Source: Maritimibacter harenae (GTDB lineage: Bacteria; Pseudomonadota; Alphaproteobacteria; Rhodobacterales; Rhodobacteraceae). From it: a stretch of 64,000 bases of DNA. The translations under genes were made by a program, and so were the position numbers. The DNA is taken from positions 294,367 through 358,366 of the forward strand of contig NZ_WTUX01000010.1 in the NCBI RefSeq assembly GCF_009882975.1, given 5' to 3'. Shown one piece after another: positions 7,707 through 16,270 of this stretch (positions are counted from its first letter, which is position 1; each line of letters opens with the position of its first letter). The notes beneath the pieces are model-generated. The model had not been told where the DNA came from and ran no database searches. It worked only from the letters and a program-made list of their open reading frames with translations.

Positions 7707-10388
7707 TCACAAGACCCGTTCGACGATCACCAGCTCGGCATCGTCCGGGTCGATCCGGGTGGTGAACCCCAGTTCTTCCATCAGTTTCAGCATCGGTGCA
7801 TTGTGCTTGAGCACGCTGCCTTCGATGGTCGATAGCCCGTGATCGCGGGCGGCCCGGAAAAGGCCCTTCATCAGCCGCGTGCCGATTCCCTGGTGCTGGA
7901 CAGCGTCGCCCACAACCACCGCGAACTCGGCGCTGCGCCCGTCCGGGTTGATCACGTAGCGGGCCACGCCGCACTGCTTCTCGCGCCCGTCGATCTCGGC
8001 CATCGCGACCAGCGCCATCTCGCGGCGGTAATCGATCTGGGTGAATTGCACGAGCATCTCGGGCGACAGCTCGTTCAACACGCCCATGAAGCGGAACTTG
8101 CGCGCTTCCTCCGACAGGCTTTTCACGAATTCCTGTTCGCTCTCGGCATCCTCGGGCCGGATCGGCCGGATGACGAGCGGGGTGCCGTCGGCGAGCGTTT
8201 CCTGCCGGATCAGGTGGCGGGGGTAGGGCGCGATCGCCATGTGATCGTACTGCCCGTCGCGTGCAGGCGGCCGCGCGATCCGGATGCGTGCGTCCACCGC
8301 CAGCACCCCGTTGGCCCCCGCGATCAGCGGGTTGATGTCGAGCTCCACGATCTCCGGCAGCTCGCTGACCATCAGCGACACCCGGCGGAGCACGAAGATC
8401 ACCATCTCGCGGTCGGCCGCCGGGTTGTCGCGGTAGGCGTCCAGAAGCCGGCTCACCCGCGTGCGGTTGATGAGCCGCTCGGCCAGCACCGCGTTCAATG
8501 GGGGCAGGGCGACCGCGCTGTCCTTGATCACCTCGACGGCGGTGCCGCCCGCGCCGAACAGGATGGTCGGGCCGAAGACGGGGTCGCGGCTGGCGCCCAC
8601 CACCAGTTCGCGGGGGGAGTCGATGTCCGCCATCGCCTCGACCGTGATGCCGCGGATCGTCGCGTTGGGCCGTTCCCGGCGCACCCGGTCCGAGATGTCG
8701 CGGAACACGCGCTTGACCTCGGCCGCGTCGCCGATGCCCGTGCGCACCCCGCCCACGTCCGACTTGTGGGTGATGTCGGGCGACGAGATCTTCATCGCCA
8801 CCGGGAACCCGACGGTGGAGGCGGCGACGACCGCCTCGGCCGCCGTCTTCGCTTCGACCGTGAGGTTAATCGGGATGCGGAACGCCTTCAGAAGCGCCTT
8901 GCTTTCGAGGTCCGAAAGCATGTCGCGATCCTCGGCCAGGGCCGCCTGGATGATCAGCCTCGCGCCTTCGAGGTCCGGCGCGGTCGAGGGCGACAGCGGG
9001 CCCAGCGTCTGGAGCGCCAGCTTGCGGTTGCGATGGTGCTCGGCAAGGTAGGAGAATGCCTCCACCGCCCGCTCGGGCGAGATGAAGTCGGCCACGCCGT
9101 TTTTCGACAGGACACGCCGCCCCTCGGCGACGCTCGCCTCGCCCATCCAGCAGGCCAGCACCGGCTTGCGCCGCCGCTTCGGCAGCGCATCCACCACCGC
9201 CTGCGCGGCGGCCGTGGCATCCGTCATCGCTTGCGGTGTGAGCATCACGAGCAGCCCGTCGGTATGGGGATCCTCGTAGACCGCCTTCACCGCCGCGCCG
9301 TATTCATGCGCGCCCGCGTCGCCCAGGATGTCGACCGGGTTCGCGTGGCTCCAGTATTGCGGGAGAAGCTTTTCCAGCGACGCCTTGGTCTTGGGGTCGA
9401 GTTCGGGCAGCTCGAGGTTCAGATCGGCCGCCCGGTCGGCCGCGAGCACGCCCGCGCCCCCGCCGTTGGTGATGATCGACAGCCGGTTGCCGGTGGCCTT
9501 CTTGGAGGACGACAGGATCTCGGCCGCCGCGAAGAGCTGGCCGAAGGTCATGGCACGCACCGCGCCCGCACGCTCCAGCACGGCGTCGAACACGGCGTCC
9601 GACCCGATGAGCGCGCCGGTGTGCGTATGCGCGGCGGCGGAAGAGGCGGTGTGGCGTCCGGACTTGAGCACGATCACCGGCTTCAGTCGCGCGGCGTATT
9701 TCAACGAAGAGATGAAGCTGGGTGCATGGCGCACGCCTTCCACGTAGAGGAGGATCGCATCGGTATGCGGGTCCGAGGCGAGGTATTGCAGCATGTCGCC
9801 GAAATCGATGTCGACCGAGTTGCCCAGCGACACGAGCGCCGAAAAGCCCAGGTGATGCGGCCCGGCCCAGTCCGAGATCGCCGAACACAACGCGCCCGAC
9901 TGCGAAATCAGCGCGAGCCGGCCCTTGGGCGTGCCCGCGCGCAGGAAGGTCGCGTTCATCTTGTTCCACGGCCGCACGAGCCCCACGCAATTGGGCCCCA
10001 TGAAGCGAACCCCGGCGCGCTTGGCCGCCGCGCGCAGCTCGGATTCGTGGTTCTCGCCCTTGTTGCCGCCCTCGCCGAAGCCTGCCGACAGGACGATGGC
10101 GTTCTTGATCCCCGCCTCGCCGCATTCGCGGATGATGCCGGGCACCGTGCGGGCGGGCGTGCAGATCACCGCGAGGTCGATGTCCTGGCCCACGTCGGTC
10201 ACGCGCGCATAGCACCGGATGCCCCGAACCTTCTTGTGCTTCGGGTTGATCGGGTAAAGCGCGCCGTCGAACCCGTCGGTGACGAGGTTGGCGAACACCT
10301 GTGCCCCGACCGAGGTCGAGCTTTCGGAGGCGCCGAACACGGCGATCGACCGGGCGTCCATCATGCCCTTAAGGGGGCTGTCTTCCAT
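7707..10388 (-). CDS. ADP-forming acyl-CoA synthetase/GNAT acetyltransferase fusion (Pat-like)
   Basis: The 893-residue protein has the layout of protein lysine acetyltransferases of the Pat/YfiQ type. It starts with a CoA-binding domain (VFGASESSTSVGAQVF near residue 15) and a succinyl-CoA-ligase-like region (IITNGGGAGVLAADRA). An ATP-grasp domain follows (PVAMKISSPDITHKSDVGGV near residue 530), and a C-terminal GNAT domain occupies about 720-893 (VVGDAVQHQGIGTRLM is the acetyl-CoA loop). Such proteins acetylate lysines of acyl-CoA synthetases and other enzymes; an active ADP-forming acetyl-CoA synthetase is the alternative. It is the first gene of a pair with the deacetylase-like gene. AAGGAG precedes the ATG, and an FNR-like site lies 88 bases upstream. 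Confidence 0.85.
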   Translation of the reverse strand: MEDSPLKGMMDARSIAVFGASESSTSVGAQVFANLVTDGFDGALYPINPKHKKVRGIRCYARVTDVGQDIDLAVICTPARTVPGIIRECGEAGIKNAIVLSAGFGEGGNKGENHESELRAAAKRAGVRFMGPNCVGLVRPWNKMNATFLRAGTPKGRLALISQSGALCSAISDWAGPHHLGFSALVSLGNSVDIDFGDMLQYLASDPHTDAILLYVEGVRHAPSFISSLKYAARLKPVIVLKSGRHTASSAAAHTHTGALIGSDAVFDAVLERAGAVRAMTFGQLFAAAEILSSSKKATGNRLSIITNGGGAGVLAADRAADLNLELPELDPKTKASLEKLLPQYWSHANPVDILGDAGAHEYGAAVKAVYEDPHTDGLLVMLTPQAMTDATAAAQAVVDALPKRRRKPVLACWMGEASVAEGRRVLSKNGVADFISPERAVEAFSYLAEHHRNRKLALQTLGPLSPSTAPDLEGARLIIQAALAEDRDMLSDLESKALLKAFRIPINLTVEAKTAAEAVVAASTVGFPVAMKISSPDITHKSDVGGVRTGIGDAAEVKRVFRDISDRVRRERPNATIRGITVEAMADIDSPRELVVGASRDPVFGPTILFGAGGTAVEVIKDSAVALPPLNAVLAERLINRTRVSRLLDAYRDNPAADREMVIFVLRRVSLMVSELPEIVELDINPLIAGANGVLAVDARIRIARPPARDGQYDHMAIAPYPRHLIRQETLADGTPLVIRPIRPEDAESEQEFVKSLSEEARKFRFMGVLNELSPEMLVQFTQIDYRREMALVAMAEIDGREKQCGVARYVINPDGRSAEFAVVVGDAVQHQGIGTRLMKGLFRAARDHGLSTIEGSVLKHNAPMLKLMEELGFTTRIDPDDAELVIVERVL

Positions 10389-10476
10389 CTTTGGCTCCTT
10401 GCGGCTCGCGGGCGGGCGCCGTCGTGGCGCAGGTCTTCGTCAGGGTCAGACCATGAGCACAAATCCTGTCGTTACC

Positions 10477-10490
10477 TTGACACGTATCAA
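10477..10490. promoter_or_regulatory. FNR/CRP-family binding site candidate
   Basis: TTGACACGTATCAA matches the TTGA-N6-TCAA core of FNR-type sites, with nine of ten positions of TTGAT-N4-ATCAA. It lies midway in the 190-base gap between two divergent genes, 88 bases from each start codon, and could act on either. Nothing else stands out in this gap. Confidence 0.45.
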
Positions 10491-10578
10491 ACTGACGCTT
10501 GGGAAGTAAGTTTTTGGCACGGCTCGGCTTAACGTCGGCGGATCCCGTGCCTACAGTCGGACGCGGCAGGGAGGCTGG

Positions 10579-11118
10579 ATGACACGCATTTGGGCACTGA
10601 TCCTTTGGATATGGATGGCGGGGCTCGGCCCGGCGGCCGCCGATCCACAGGGCTTCGTGAAGGACTTGTCCGAGGACCTGGCGGCCGCCGCCGACGCGGG
10701 GCTCGAGGCCACGCGCGTGGTGTTGGCGCGCGATTTCGACATTGCCGCGATGGCTTTCGCCGCGCTGCCGGACGGCTACCGTGCGCAGGCCGGGCGCGAC
10801 TATCTCGACGCCTACCGCACGGCCCTGGCGCGCACCTTCGTGACCCGGAGGCTGGAGTCCGGGACGGGCACGCTCACGGTGCTGGGCACCCGTCAGAGCG
10901 GCGACGTGATGCTGGTCGGGGCCGAGGTCGCCTCGGACGGCACGCGCCGGGTGGTGGAGTTCTACCTGCGCCCCGAGGGCAATGGCTACAAGGTGGTCAA
11001 CGCCGCCGTCGAAGGCATCCTCGTGACCAGCGAACAACGACGCGAGTTCCGTCCGCACCTTCTGTCCGGGGAAATGCCGGAGCTTCTCGACTACCTCGAC
11101 AAGGTCGGCTCCCGATGA
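10579..11118 (+). CDS. MlaC/Ttg2D-like periplasmic protein
   Basis: This 179-residue protein has a signal peptide (residues 1-21, ending AAA) and the pattern of MlaC proteins: FVKDLSEDL at the N-terminus, YLDAYRTALARTFVTRRLE in the middle, and KVVNAAVEGILVTSEQRREF at the C-terminus. MlaC family members carry phospholipids across the periplasm between membrane complexes. Here the partners are not MlaFEDB: the next two genes encode a LolD/MacB-type ATPase and a single FtsX-type permease, and the stop codon overlaps the ATPase start (ATGA). This suggests lipid or lipoprotein handling by a mixed system. Confidence 0.75.
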   Translation: MTRIWALILWIWMAGLGPAAADPQGFVKDLSEDLAAAADAGLEATRVVLARDFDIAAMAFAALPDGYRAQAGRDYLDAYRTALARTFVTRRLESGTGTLTVLGTRQSGDVMLVGAEVASDGTRRVVEFYLRPEGNGYKVVNAAVEGILVTSEQRREFRPHLLSGEMPELLDYLDKVGSR

Positions 11119-11780
11119 CGTTTGCGATCGAGGCGCGTGGACTGGTGAAGTCGTTTCCGGGGATGGAGCACCCGGCGCTCGACCACGTGTCCCTCTCCGT
11201 GCCCGAGGGCGGGATGCTCGCCATCACCGGACCATCGGGCTCCGGCAAGTCGACCGCGCTCTACGCGATGGCCGGTCTCATCGGGCTCGAGGCCGGGTCG
11301 GTGAGCGTGCAGGGCAAGACGCCGCGCGGCCGGGCCGACTGGGCGCGGCTCAGGGCCCGCAAGATCGGGCTGGTGTTCCAGGACGACTGGCTCCTGCCCA
11401 CGCTGAGCGCGGTGCAGAACGTGGAAATGCCGATGATCGGGGTCGAACGCTCGGCGTCCGCGCGCATCGCGCGCGCGCAGGCGGCCCTGGCGGAGGTGGG
11501 ACTTTCGGCGCATGCCGAGCGCAACCCGGCCGGTCTGTCGGGCGGTGAACGTCAGCGCGTCGCCATCGCCCGTGCGCTTGCCAACCGCCCCGCGATCCTG
11601 CTGGCCGACGAGCCGACCGGTGAGCTCGATACCGCCAATTCGACGCGGGTCGTGGAGCTTCTGAAGGGCCTCAACGCGGCCGGCACGACCGTCGTCATCG
11701 TCACGCATGACCCGGACGTGGCCGCCCAGTGCGGTCGGGAGGTCCATATCGTCGACGGCAAGCTGGAGGAGATGGCATGA
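11115..11780 (+). CDS. ABC ATPase, LolD/MacB/AttE type
   Basis: The 221-residue ATPase has Walker A GPSGSGKST, a Q-loop in LVFQDD, the ABC signature LSGGERQRVAIARAL, Walker B ILLADEPT and an H-loop in VTHD. Sequence and size place it with the LolD/MacB/FtsE group, which drives mechanotransmission-type permeases rather than channel-type importers. It starts at an ATGA overlap with the MlaC-like gene and ends in another ATGA overlap with the permease gene, so the three are one translational unit. The substrate is unknown. Confidence 0.88.
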   Translation: MTFAIEARGLVKSFPGMEHPALDHVSLSVPEGGMLAITGPSGSGKSTALYAMAGLIGLEAGSVSVQGKTPRGRADWARLRARKIGLVFQDDWLLPTLSAVQNVEMPMIGVERSASARIARAQAALAEVGLSAHAERNPAGLSGGERQRVAIARALANRPAILLADEPTGELDTANSTRVVELLKGLNAAGTTVVIVTHDPDVAAQCGREVHIVDGKLEEMA

Positions 11781-12913
11781 CCCTCTCCGGTCTCGCGCTG
11801 CGCAATCTCACCCACCGCCCGTGGCGCAGCGGGCTCACGCTCCTCGGCGTGGTGCTGGCTATCGCCTCCTACATCGCGCTCGTCGGCCTGGTGCGCGGGA
11901 TCGAGGGCACGCTTCTGGAAAGCTTCTCGGCGCGCGGCACGGACGTGATCCTGACCGAGGCGGGGGCGGCGGACGTGTTGTCCTCGGTCATACCCGAAGA
12001 GCTTGCCGGGGACGTTCGGGAGGTGGACGGGATCGCGGCCGCCTCGCCGGAGCTGGGGCGCATGACCACCATCGGGGAGGCGACGACGAGCTTCGTCGTG
12101 GGCTGGGCCCCCGGCGCGTTCAGCTTCGAGGCGTTGCGGCTCGTGACGGGCCGGTTCCCCGAGGCCCGCGACCGGGCGGGCGATGTTGCAGGCGGCATCG
12201 CGCTGGGCGCGCGGCTTGCCGAGCGGCTGGAGCTTGGCGAAGGCGACCGGGTGGAACTCTTCGCCGCGCCCTTCGTGGTGACGGGCACCTACGACACCGA
12301 CGCGCTCATGGGGCGAAACGGGGCCATCGGGCTCCTGTCGGACGTGCAGGCCCAGACCTACCGCGACGGGCAGGCGACGTCGGTCGTGGCCAAGCTCGAG
12401 GACGATCTCGACGAGCTGGAGCGCGACGCGGTGCTGGCCGAGCTGGAAGCCCGGTTCCCGGACCTGTCGGTCGATGCGACCGAGGAGATGGTGCAGGAAT
12501 ACGTGAACCTGCGCATCGCCAACATCCTCGCCTGGGTCGTGTCCACCGTCGCGGTGGTGTCGGCCGGGCTCGCGGTGCTCAACACCATGGCGATGGCGGT
12601 GAACGAACGGCGCGGCGAGATCGCGATCATGGGCGCGGTCGGCTGGCCGCGCGGGCGCGTCATCCGGGTGCTGATGCTCGAGGGCGCCTGGCTGACCATC
12701 GCGGGCTCCGCGCTGGGCGTCGCGACCGGCGTGGCGATCGCGTGGATCGTGGCCGGTTCGCCGGCGGTCGAGGGCTTCGTGGAACCGGTGATCGACGCAG
12801 GGCTGATCCTGCGCGCATTGGCTCTGGGGCTGGGGATCGGCCTTGTCGGCGCCTACGTGCCCGCCGCGCGGGCGGCCTCCGAAGATCCGGCGGCGATCCT
12901 GCGTGGCAAGTGA
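11777..12913 (+). CDS. FtsX/MacB-like ABC permease
   Basis: The 378-residue protein has one N-terminal membrane helix (about 20-42), a large periplasmic domain (about 45-250), and three C-terminal helices, the layout of LolCE/MacB/FtsX permeases. The cytoplasmic ERRGEIAIMGAVGWPRGRV segment is the usual coupling motif. Only one permease gene is present, so the transporter is probably a homodimer. It overlaps the ATPase gene by four bases and converges, four bases apart, with a minus-strand AttH/CrtC-like gene, which in other bacteria is often in the same operon. Confidence 0.88.
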   Translation: MTLSGLALRNLTHRPWRSGLTLLGVVLAIASYIALVGLVRGIEGTLLESFSARGTDVILTEAGAADVLSSVIPEELAGDVREVDGIAAASPELGRMTTIGEATTSFVVGWAPGAFSFEALRLVTGRFPEARDRAGDVAGGIALGARLAERLELGEGDRVELFAAPFVVTGTYDTDALMGRNGAIGLLSDVQAQTYRDGQATSVVAKLEDDLDELERDAVLAELEARFPDLSVDATEEMVQEYVNLRIANILAWVVSTVAVVSAGLAVLNTMAMAVNERRGEIAIMGAVGWPRGRVIRVLMLEGAWLTIAGSALGVATGVAIAWIVAGSPAVEGFVEPVIDAGLILRALALGLGIGLVGAYVPAARAASEDPAAILRGK

Positions 12914-12917
12914 TCGC

Positions 12918-14015
12918 TCAACGCCGCGCCCGCCCCGGCGTGCCGCGCTGGGTGACGCGGGCGTGGCCCGCCATCGGGTGGCCGGACAGGTCGCCTTCGA
13001 GCACGGTGACGCCATGCCAGACCGGCCAGGTGCCGGGCAGGGCGATTTCCTGGTCCGGTGTCTGCGTGGTGAGCCGGGCCGTGAGCTCGAGGTCCGGCAC
13101 CGACAGCGTCCAACCCACGGGGTAGCGCCGCCCGGTGGCCGGGCTGGTCCAGCTCTCCGCCGCTTCGGCCCGAAAGCCTGACGGCAGGTCCACCGGCTCG
13201 CCCGCTTCGAACAAGACCGCCTGTCCCTCCGTCTCGCCCTCGGCACGGGTGAGAAGAAGGTGCCAGGTCGCCCCCAACGTCACCGCGAAGCGTTCGCCGC
13301 CGATGGGGCCGGGGGCCGCGTCGCGCCCGCCCCAGACCCGGTCGAACCACAGCTGACCGCCCACCGCGCGCCCGATCACCTTGCCCGCGAGCGTGAGCGC
13401 GGGCGCGGTCTGGGCGGTGCCGCCCTGCATCGTCGTGGAAAGCGCGCCCTCGGGCAGCGCGAGTTCCCCCTCGAGCGCACGTCCGGCGCCCATCGGGAGC
13501 GTGATGCGCATCGCGTGGCGTCCGTGGTCGTGAGCGAAGAGCACGCCCGCCCCGCTGACCGCGAAGGGGGCCGCGGCAAGGCGCACGCCGGTCTGGTCGA
13601 TGGCCACCCCCTGCGCCCGGGCAGGCAGGCCGTCGACGTCGCGCGCGTGCCGCTTCAGCGCCATGCGCTTGAGGCCGGGGACCCAGCCGGGCAGCCGGGC
13701 GTCGATGTCCTCTTCCACGGCCTGCGCCTCGAGGCTGACGAGCCCGGGGGTGAAGAGCACTTGCCGGAAACGCTCGTCCGTCGTGGCCGAGAGCACGTCG
13801 GTGAGGATCATGGACCCGTCGACGCCCCGGCGCGTCAGCCGCACCAGGGCGGCCGCGACATGCAGGTCGCCCGAGGCGAGCGAGATCACCCCGTGCACGC
13901 CCCAGCCCTCGCGCACCGCGCCGGGCACGGGGCCCAGCTGCAAACGCGTGGTCTCGAGCGGTATCGCTTCAAGCTCCTGCCCATCCATGAGGGGATCATC
14001 CACCGGGCCCTGCAC
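12918..14015 (-). CDS. Lipocalin-like AttH/CrtC family protein
   Basis: The 365-residue protein resembles the double lipocalin-like AttH and carotenoid 1,2-hydratase (CrtC) superfamily in its C-terminal half. It has GQLWFDRVWGG, then SPATGRRYPVGWTLSVPDLEL and TPDQEIALPGTWPVWHG, corresponding to the W-x-SP-x-TG-x-x-YP...W and DQEL...W-x-G patterns of that family. No signal peptide is visible. AttH-type proteins commonly accompany FtsX-type ABC systems (the attEFGH arrangement), and here one sits tail to tail with such a permease. The GTG start at 14015 lies 14 bases after the upstream gene's stop; an ATG at 13988 is the alternative start. The biochemical function is not known. Confidence 0.6.
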   Translation of the reverse strand: MQGPVDDPLMDGQELEAIPLETTRLQLGPVPGAVREGWGVHGVISLASGDLHVAAALVRLTRRGVDGSMILTDVLSATTDERFRQVLFTPGLVSLEAQAVEEDIDARLPGWVPGLKRMALKRHARDVDGLPARAQGVAIDQTGVRLAAAPFAVSGAGVLFAHDHGRHAMRITLPMGAGRALEGELALPEGALSTTMQGGTAQTAPALTLAGKVIGRAVGGQLWFDRVWGGRDAAPGPIGGERFAVTLGATWHLLLTRAEGETEGQAVLFEAGEPVDLPSGFRAEAAESWTSPATGRRYPVGWTLSVPDLELTARLTTQTPDQEIALPGTWPVWHGVTVLEGDLSGHPMAGHARVTQRGTPGRARR

Positions 14016-14029
14016 CCGCGCAAGTGGCT

Positions 14030-15097
14030 TCAGGCGAAACGCGCGGGATCGCAGGCGCGCGCCGTCGTCTCACCGACGTCCGCGACCCGGTCCAGAGCGC
14101 GTGCGGCCAGCAGCCGGCCCGCGGCGGGCGCGGTCTGGAAACCGTAGCCGCCCTGTCCGGCCATCCACAGGAAAGCAGGGTCGGTGGGGGCGGGGCCGAT
14201 GACGAGGGCGCGGTCGGGTGAGAACGTGCGCAGGCCCGCCCAGTTGGCGAGCATCCGTGTCACCTCGCCGGTCACGTGCGCTTCGAAGGCGGCAAGCCCT
14301 TCGGCCAGCACCATGTCGTCGGCCCAGGCATCCATCGGGGGCTGCGGGTCCGCATCGGAAGGCGATACGATCAGCGCCCCGGCGTCGGGCTTGGAATACC
14401 ACGTCTCCTGCGCGCCGATCACCATCGGCCAGCCGCTTGCGTCCGCGCCGCCGGGCACCTCGATCCGGGCCATCGAGCGTCGCAGAGGGGTGAAACCCAG
14501 GGGGGCGATACCGGCCATCTCGGCCACGCGGTCGGCCCAGGCGCCGGCGGCGTTCACGATCACCCGGGCGCGTTCGGTGCCCGCGGCGGTTTCGACGCGC
14601 CAGCCCTCGGCCTCGCGGAAGATGCCGGTGACCTCCGCACCGGTGTCGATCCGGCCGTTGGCGCGGACCTCCCGCGCATAGTGCTGGAGCAGCGCGTCGG
14701 TGTCTATGTCCCACGCCTCTTCGCGGTGGGCTGCGCAGGCAATGGCGTCTTCGTCGAGGATCGACATCCGCTCGACCGCCTGCGCCACCGGGATCGGGGT
14801 CAGGGACATGTCCGCGGCCATCTGCGACAACCGGGGTTCGTCGCCGGCCTGGCCCACGCCCATGATGCCGCGGGGGGAAGTGACGCCAAGGTCGTGCAGC
14901 GCCTCGGCCGAGGCGAGGCTGAGCGCCTTCACCGAGGGCGCACCGTAGGTGGGCACGAAGATCGCCGCCGAGCGCGACGAGGCGTGAAAACCCAGCGCGC
15001 TTTCGGCCTCGAGCACCACGACGGTGCCGTGACGGGCCAGGTGCGCGCCGGCCGTGAGCCCCGCGATGCCGCCCCCGATGACGAGAAAATCCTCCAT
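14030..15097 (-). CDS. FAD-dependent oxidoreductase, DAO family
   Basis: The 355-residue enzyme starts with a Rossmann dinucleotide motif (LVIGGGIAGLTAGAHLA) and continues with the D-amino-acid oxidase/sarcosine oxidase pattern, including GFHASSRSAAIF near residue 40. A second nucleotide-contact region is IVNAAGAWADRVAEM, and the C-terminus has WMAGQGGYGFQTAPAAGRLL. Members oxidise amines or amino acids, or act as dehydrogenases; the substrate cannot be set from the sequence. It is followed after 14 bases by the AttH-like gene on the same strand. A strong terminator separates it from the purine operon. Confidence 0.85.
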   Translation of the reverse strand: MEDFLVIGGGIAGLTAGAHLARHGTVVVLEAESALGFHASSRSAAIFVPTYGAPSVKALSLASAEALHDLGVTSPRGIMGVGQAGDEPRLSQMAADMSLTPIPVAQAVERMSILDEDAIACAAHREEAWDIDTDALLQHYAREVRANGRIDTGAEVTGIFREAEGWRVETAAGTERARVIVNAAGAWADRVAEMAGIAPLGFTPLRRSMARIEVPGGADASGWPMVIGAQETWYSKPDAGALIVSPSDADPQPPMDAWADDMVLAEGLAAFEAHVTGEVTRMLANWAGLRTFSPDRALVIGPAPTDPAFLWMAGQGGYGFQTAPAAGRLLAARALDRVADVGETTARACDPARFA

Positions 15098-15130
15098 GGG
15101 CCGACGCTCTCACGCGGTGGGGGAAAAGAA

Positions 15131-15154
15131 AAGGCCCCGCCGGAGCGGGGCCTT
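15131..15154 (-). terminator. Intrinsic terminator of the purine operon
   Basis: AAGGCCCCGC (15131-15140), a four-base loop, and GCGGGGCCTT (15145-15154) form a perfect 10-bp stem. On the minus strand it is followed by a T-rich run, so it ends transcription of the BMP gene 27 bases after its stop. Confidence 0.85.
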
Positions 15155-15180
15155 CGGGATCCGGTGCAAGGTGCCCCGGA

Positions 15181-16269
15181 TCAGTTCGGGATCTCGCCCT
15201 CGATGCCTTCGACGTAGAACAGCATCTCGGCCAGGGTGGCGTCGTCGGCGACTTCACCCTCGGCCAACCACGGCGTGCCGTCCTGCTTGTTGAGCGGGCC
15301 GGTGAAGGGGTGGTACTCGCCCGAAGCGATGGACTCCTTGATGGCCAGTGCGTCGGCCTTCACGTCCTCCGGCACGGCGTCGGTGATCTCGCCGATCTCG
15401 ACCATGCCGTCGCCGATGCCCTGCCAGACGCTCTGGCTTTCCCAGGTGCCGTCCATCACCGCCTTCACGCGGTCGATGTAGTAGGGCGCCCAGTTGTCGA
15501 TGATCGACGAGACGCGCGGCTTGGGCGCGTATTCGGCCATGTCCGAGGCCTGGCCGAAGGTGTAGACGTTGCCGGCTTCCTGGGCCGCCGCCTGCGGCGC
15601 GGTGGAGTCGGTGTGCTGCAGGATCACGTCGGCGCCCTGTTCGATGAGCGCGGTGGCCGCGTCGGCTTCTTTCGCCGGGTCGAACCAGGTGTAGGCCCAC
15701 ACGATCTTGAACTCGACATCCGGGTTCACCTTCTTGGCGTGGATGTAGGCCGCGTTGATGCCGCGGATGACCTCGGGGATCGGGAACGACCCGATGTAGC
15801 CGATGATGTTCGACTCGGTCAGTTCACCGGCGATGGTGCCCTGCACCGCGCGGCCCTCGTAGAAGCGCGCCGAGTAGGTCGAGACGTTGTCGGCGGTCTT
15901 GTAGCCGGTGGCGTGCTCGAACTTCACGTCCGGGAACTTCTCGGCCACGGCGATGGTCGGGTCCATGTAGCCGAAGGAGGTGGTGAAGATGATGTCGGCA
16001 CCCGACAGCGCCATCTGGGTGATCGCGCGTTCGGCGTCCGCGCCTTCAGGCACGCTTTCCTGGTACACGGTCTCGACCGCGTCGCCGAATTCCTCTTCCA
16101 CCGCCTGGCGGGCCTGGTCGTGCTCGTAGGTCCAGCCGCCGTCGCCGACGGGGCCCACGTAGATGAAGCCGGCCTTGACCGGGTCGCCGCCGTGGCTTTC
16201 GGCATGGGCCGCCCCGGCCAGACCGACCGCCAGCGCGGCGCCGGTCATGAGTTTGGTGACAAGTTTCAT
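15181..16269 (-). CDS. BMP-family ABC transporter substrate-binding protein
   Basis: The 362-residue protein has a signal peptide (residues 1-23, cut after AHA) and the basic-membrane-protein (PnrA/Med) fold pattern. GFIYVGPVGDGGWTYEHDQAR follows the mature N-terminus, with ADIIFTTSFGY and DVILQHTDST further on. Family members bind purine nucleosides or bases in the periplasm. There is no lipobox cysteine, so it is a free periplasmic protein. It is the last gene of the xdhA-to-BMP operon and is followed by a strong terminator. Position with xanthine dehydrogenase points to purine bases as ligand. The gap to the upstream channel gene is one base. Confidence 0.92.
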   Translation of the reverse strand: MKLVTKLMTGAALAVGLAGAAHAESHGGDPVKAGFIYVGPVGDGGWTYEHDQARQAVEEEFGDAVETVYQESVPEGADAERAITQMALSGADIIFTTSFGYMDPTIAVAEKFPDVKFEHATGYKTADNVSTYSARFYEGRAVQGTIAGELTESNIIGYIGSFPIPEVIRGINAAYIHAKKVNPDVEFKIVWAYTWFDPAKEADAATALIEQGADVILQHTDSTAPQAAAQEAGNVYTFGQASDMAEYAPKPRVSSIIDNWAPYYIDRVKAVMDGTWESQSVWQGIGDGMVEIGEITDAVPEDVKADALAIKESIASGEYHPFTGPLNKQDGTPWLAEGEVADDATLAEMLFYVEGIEGEIPN

Positions 16270-16270
16270 G

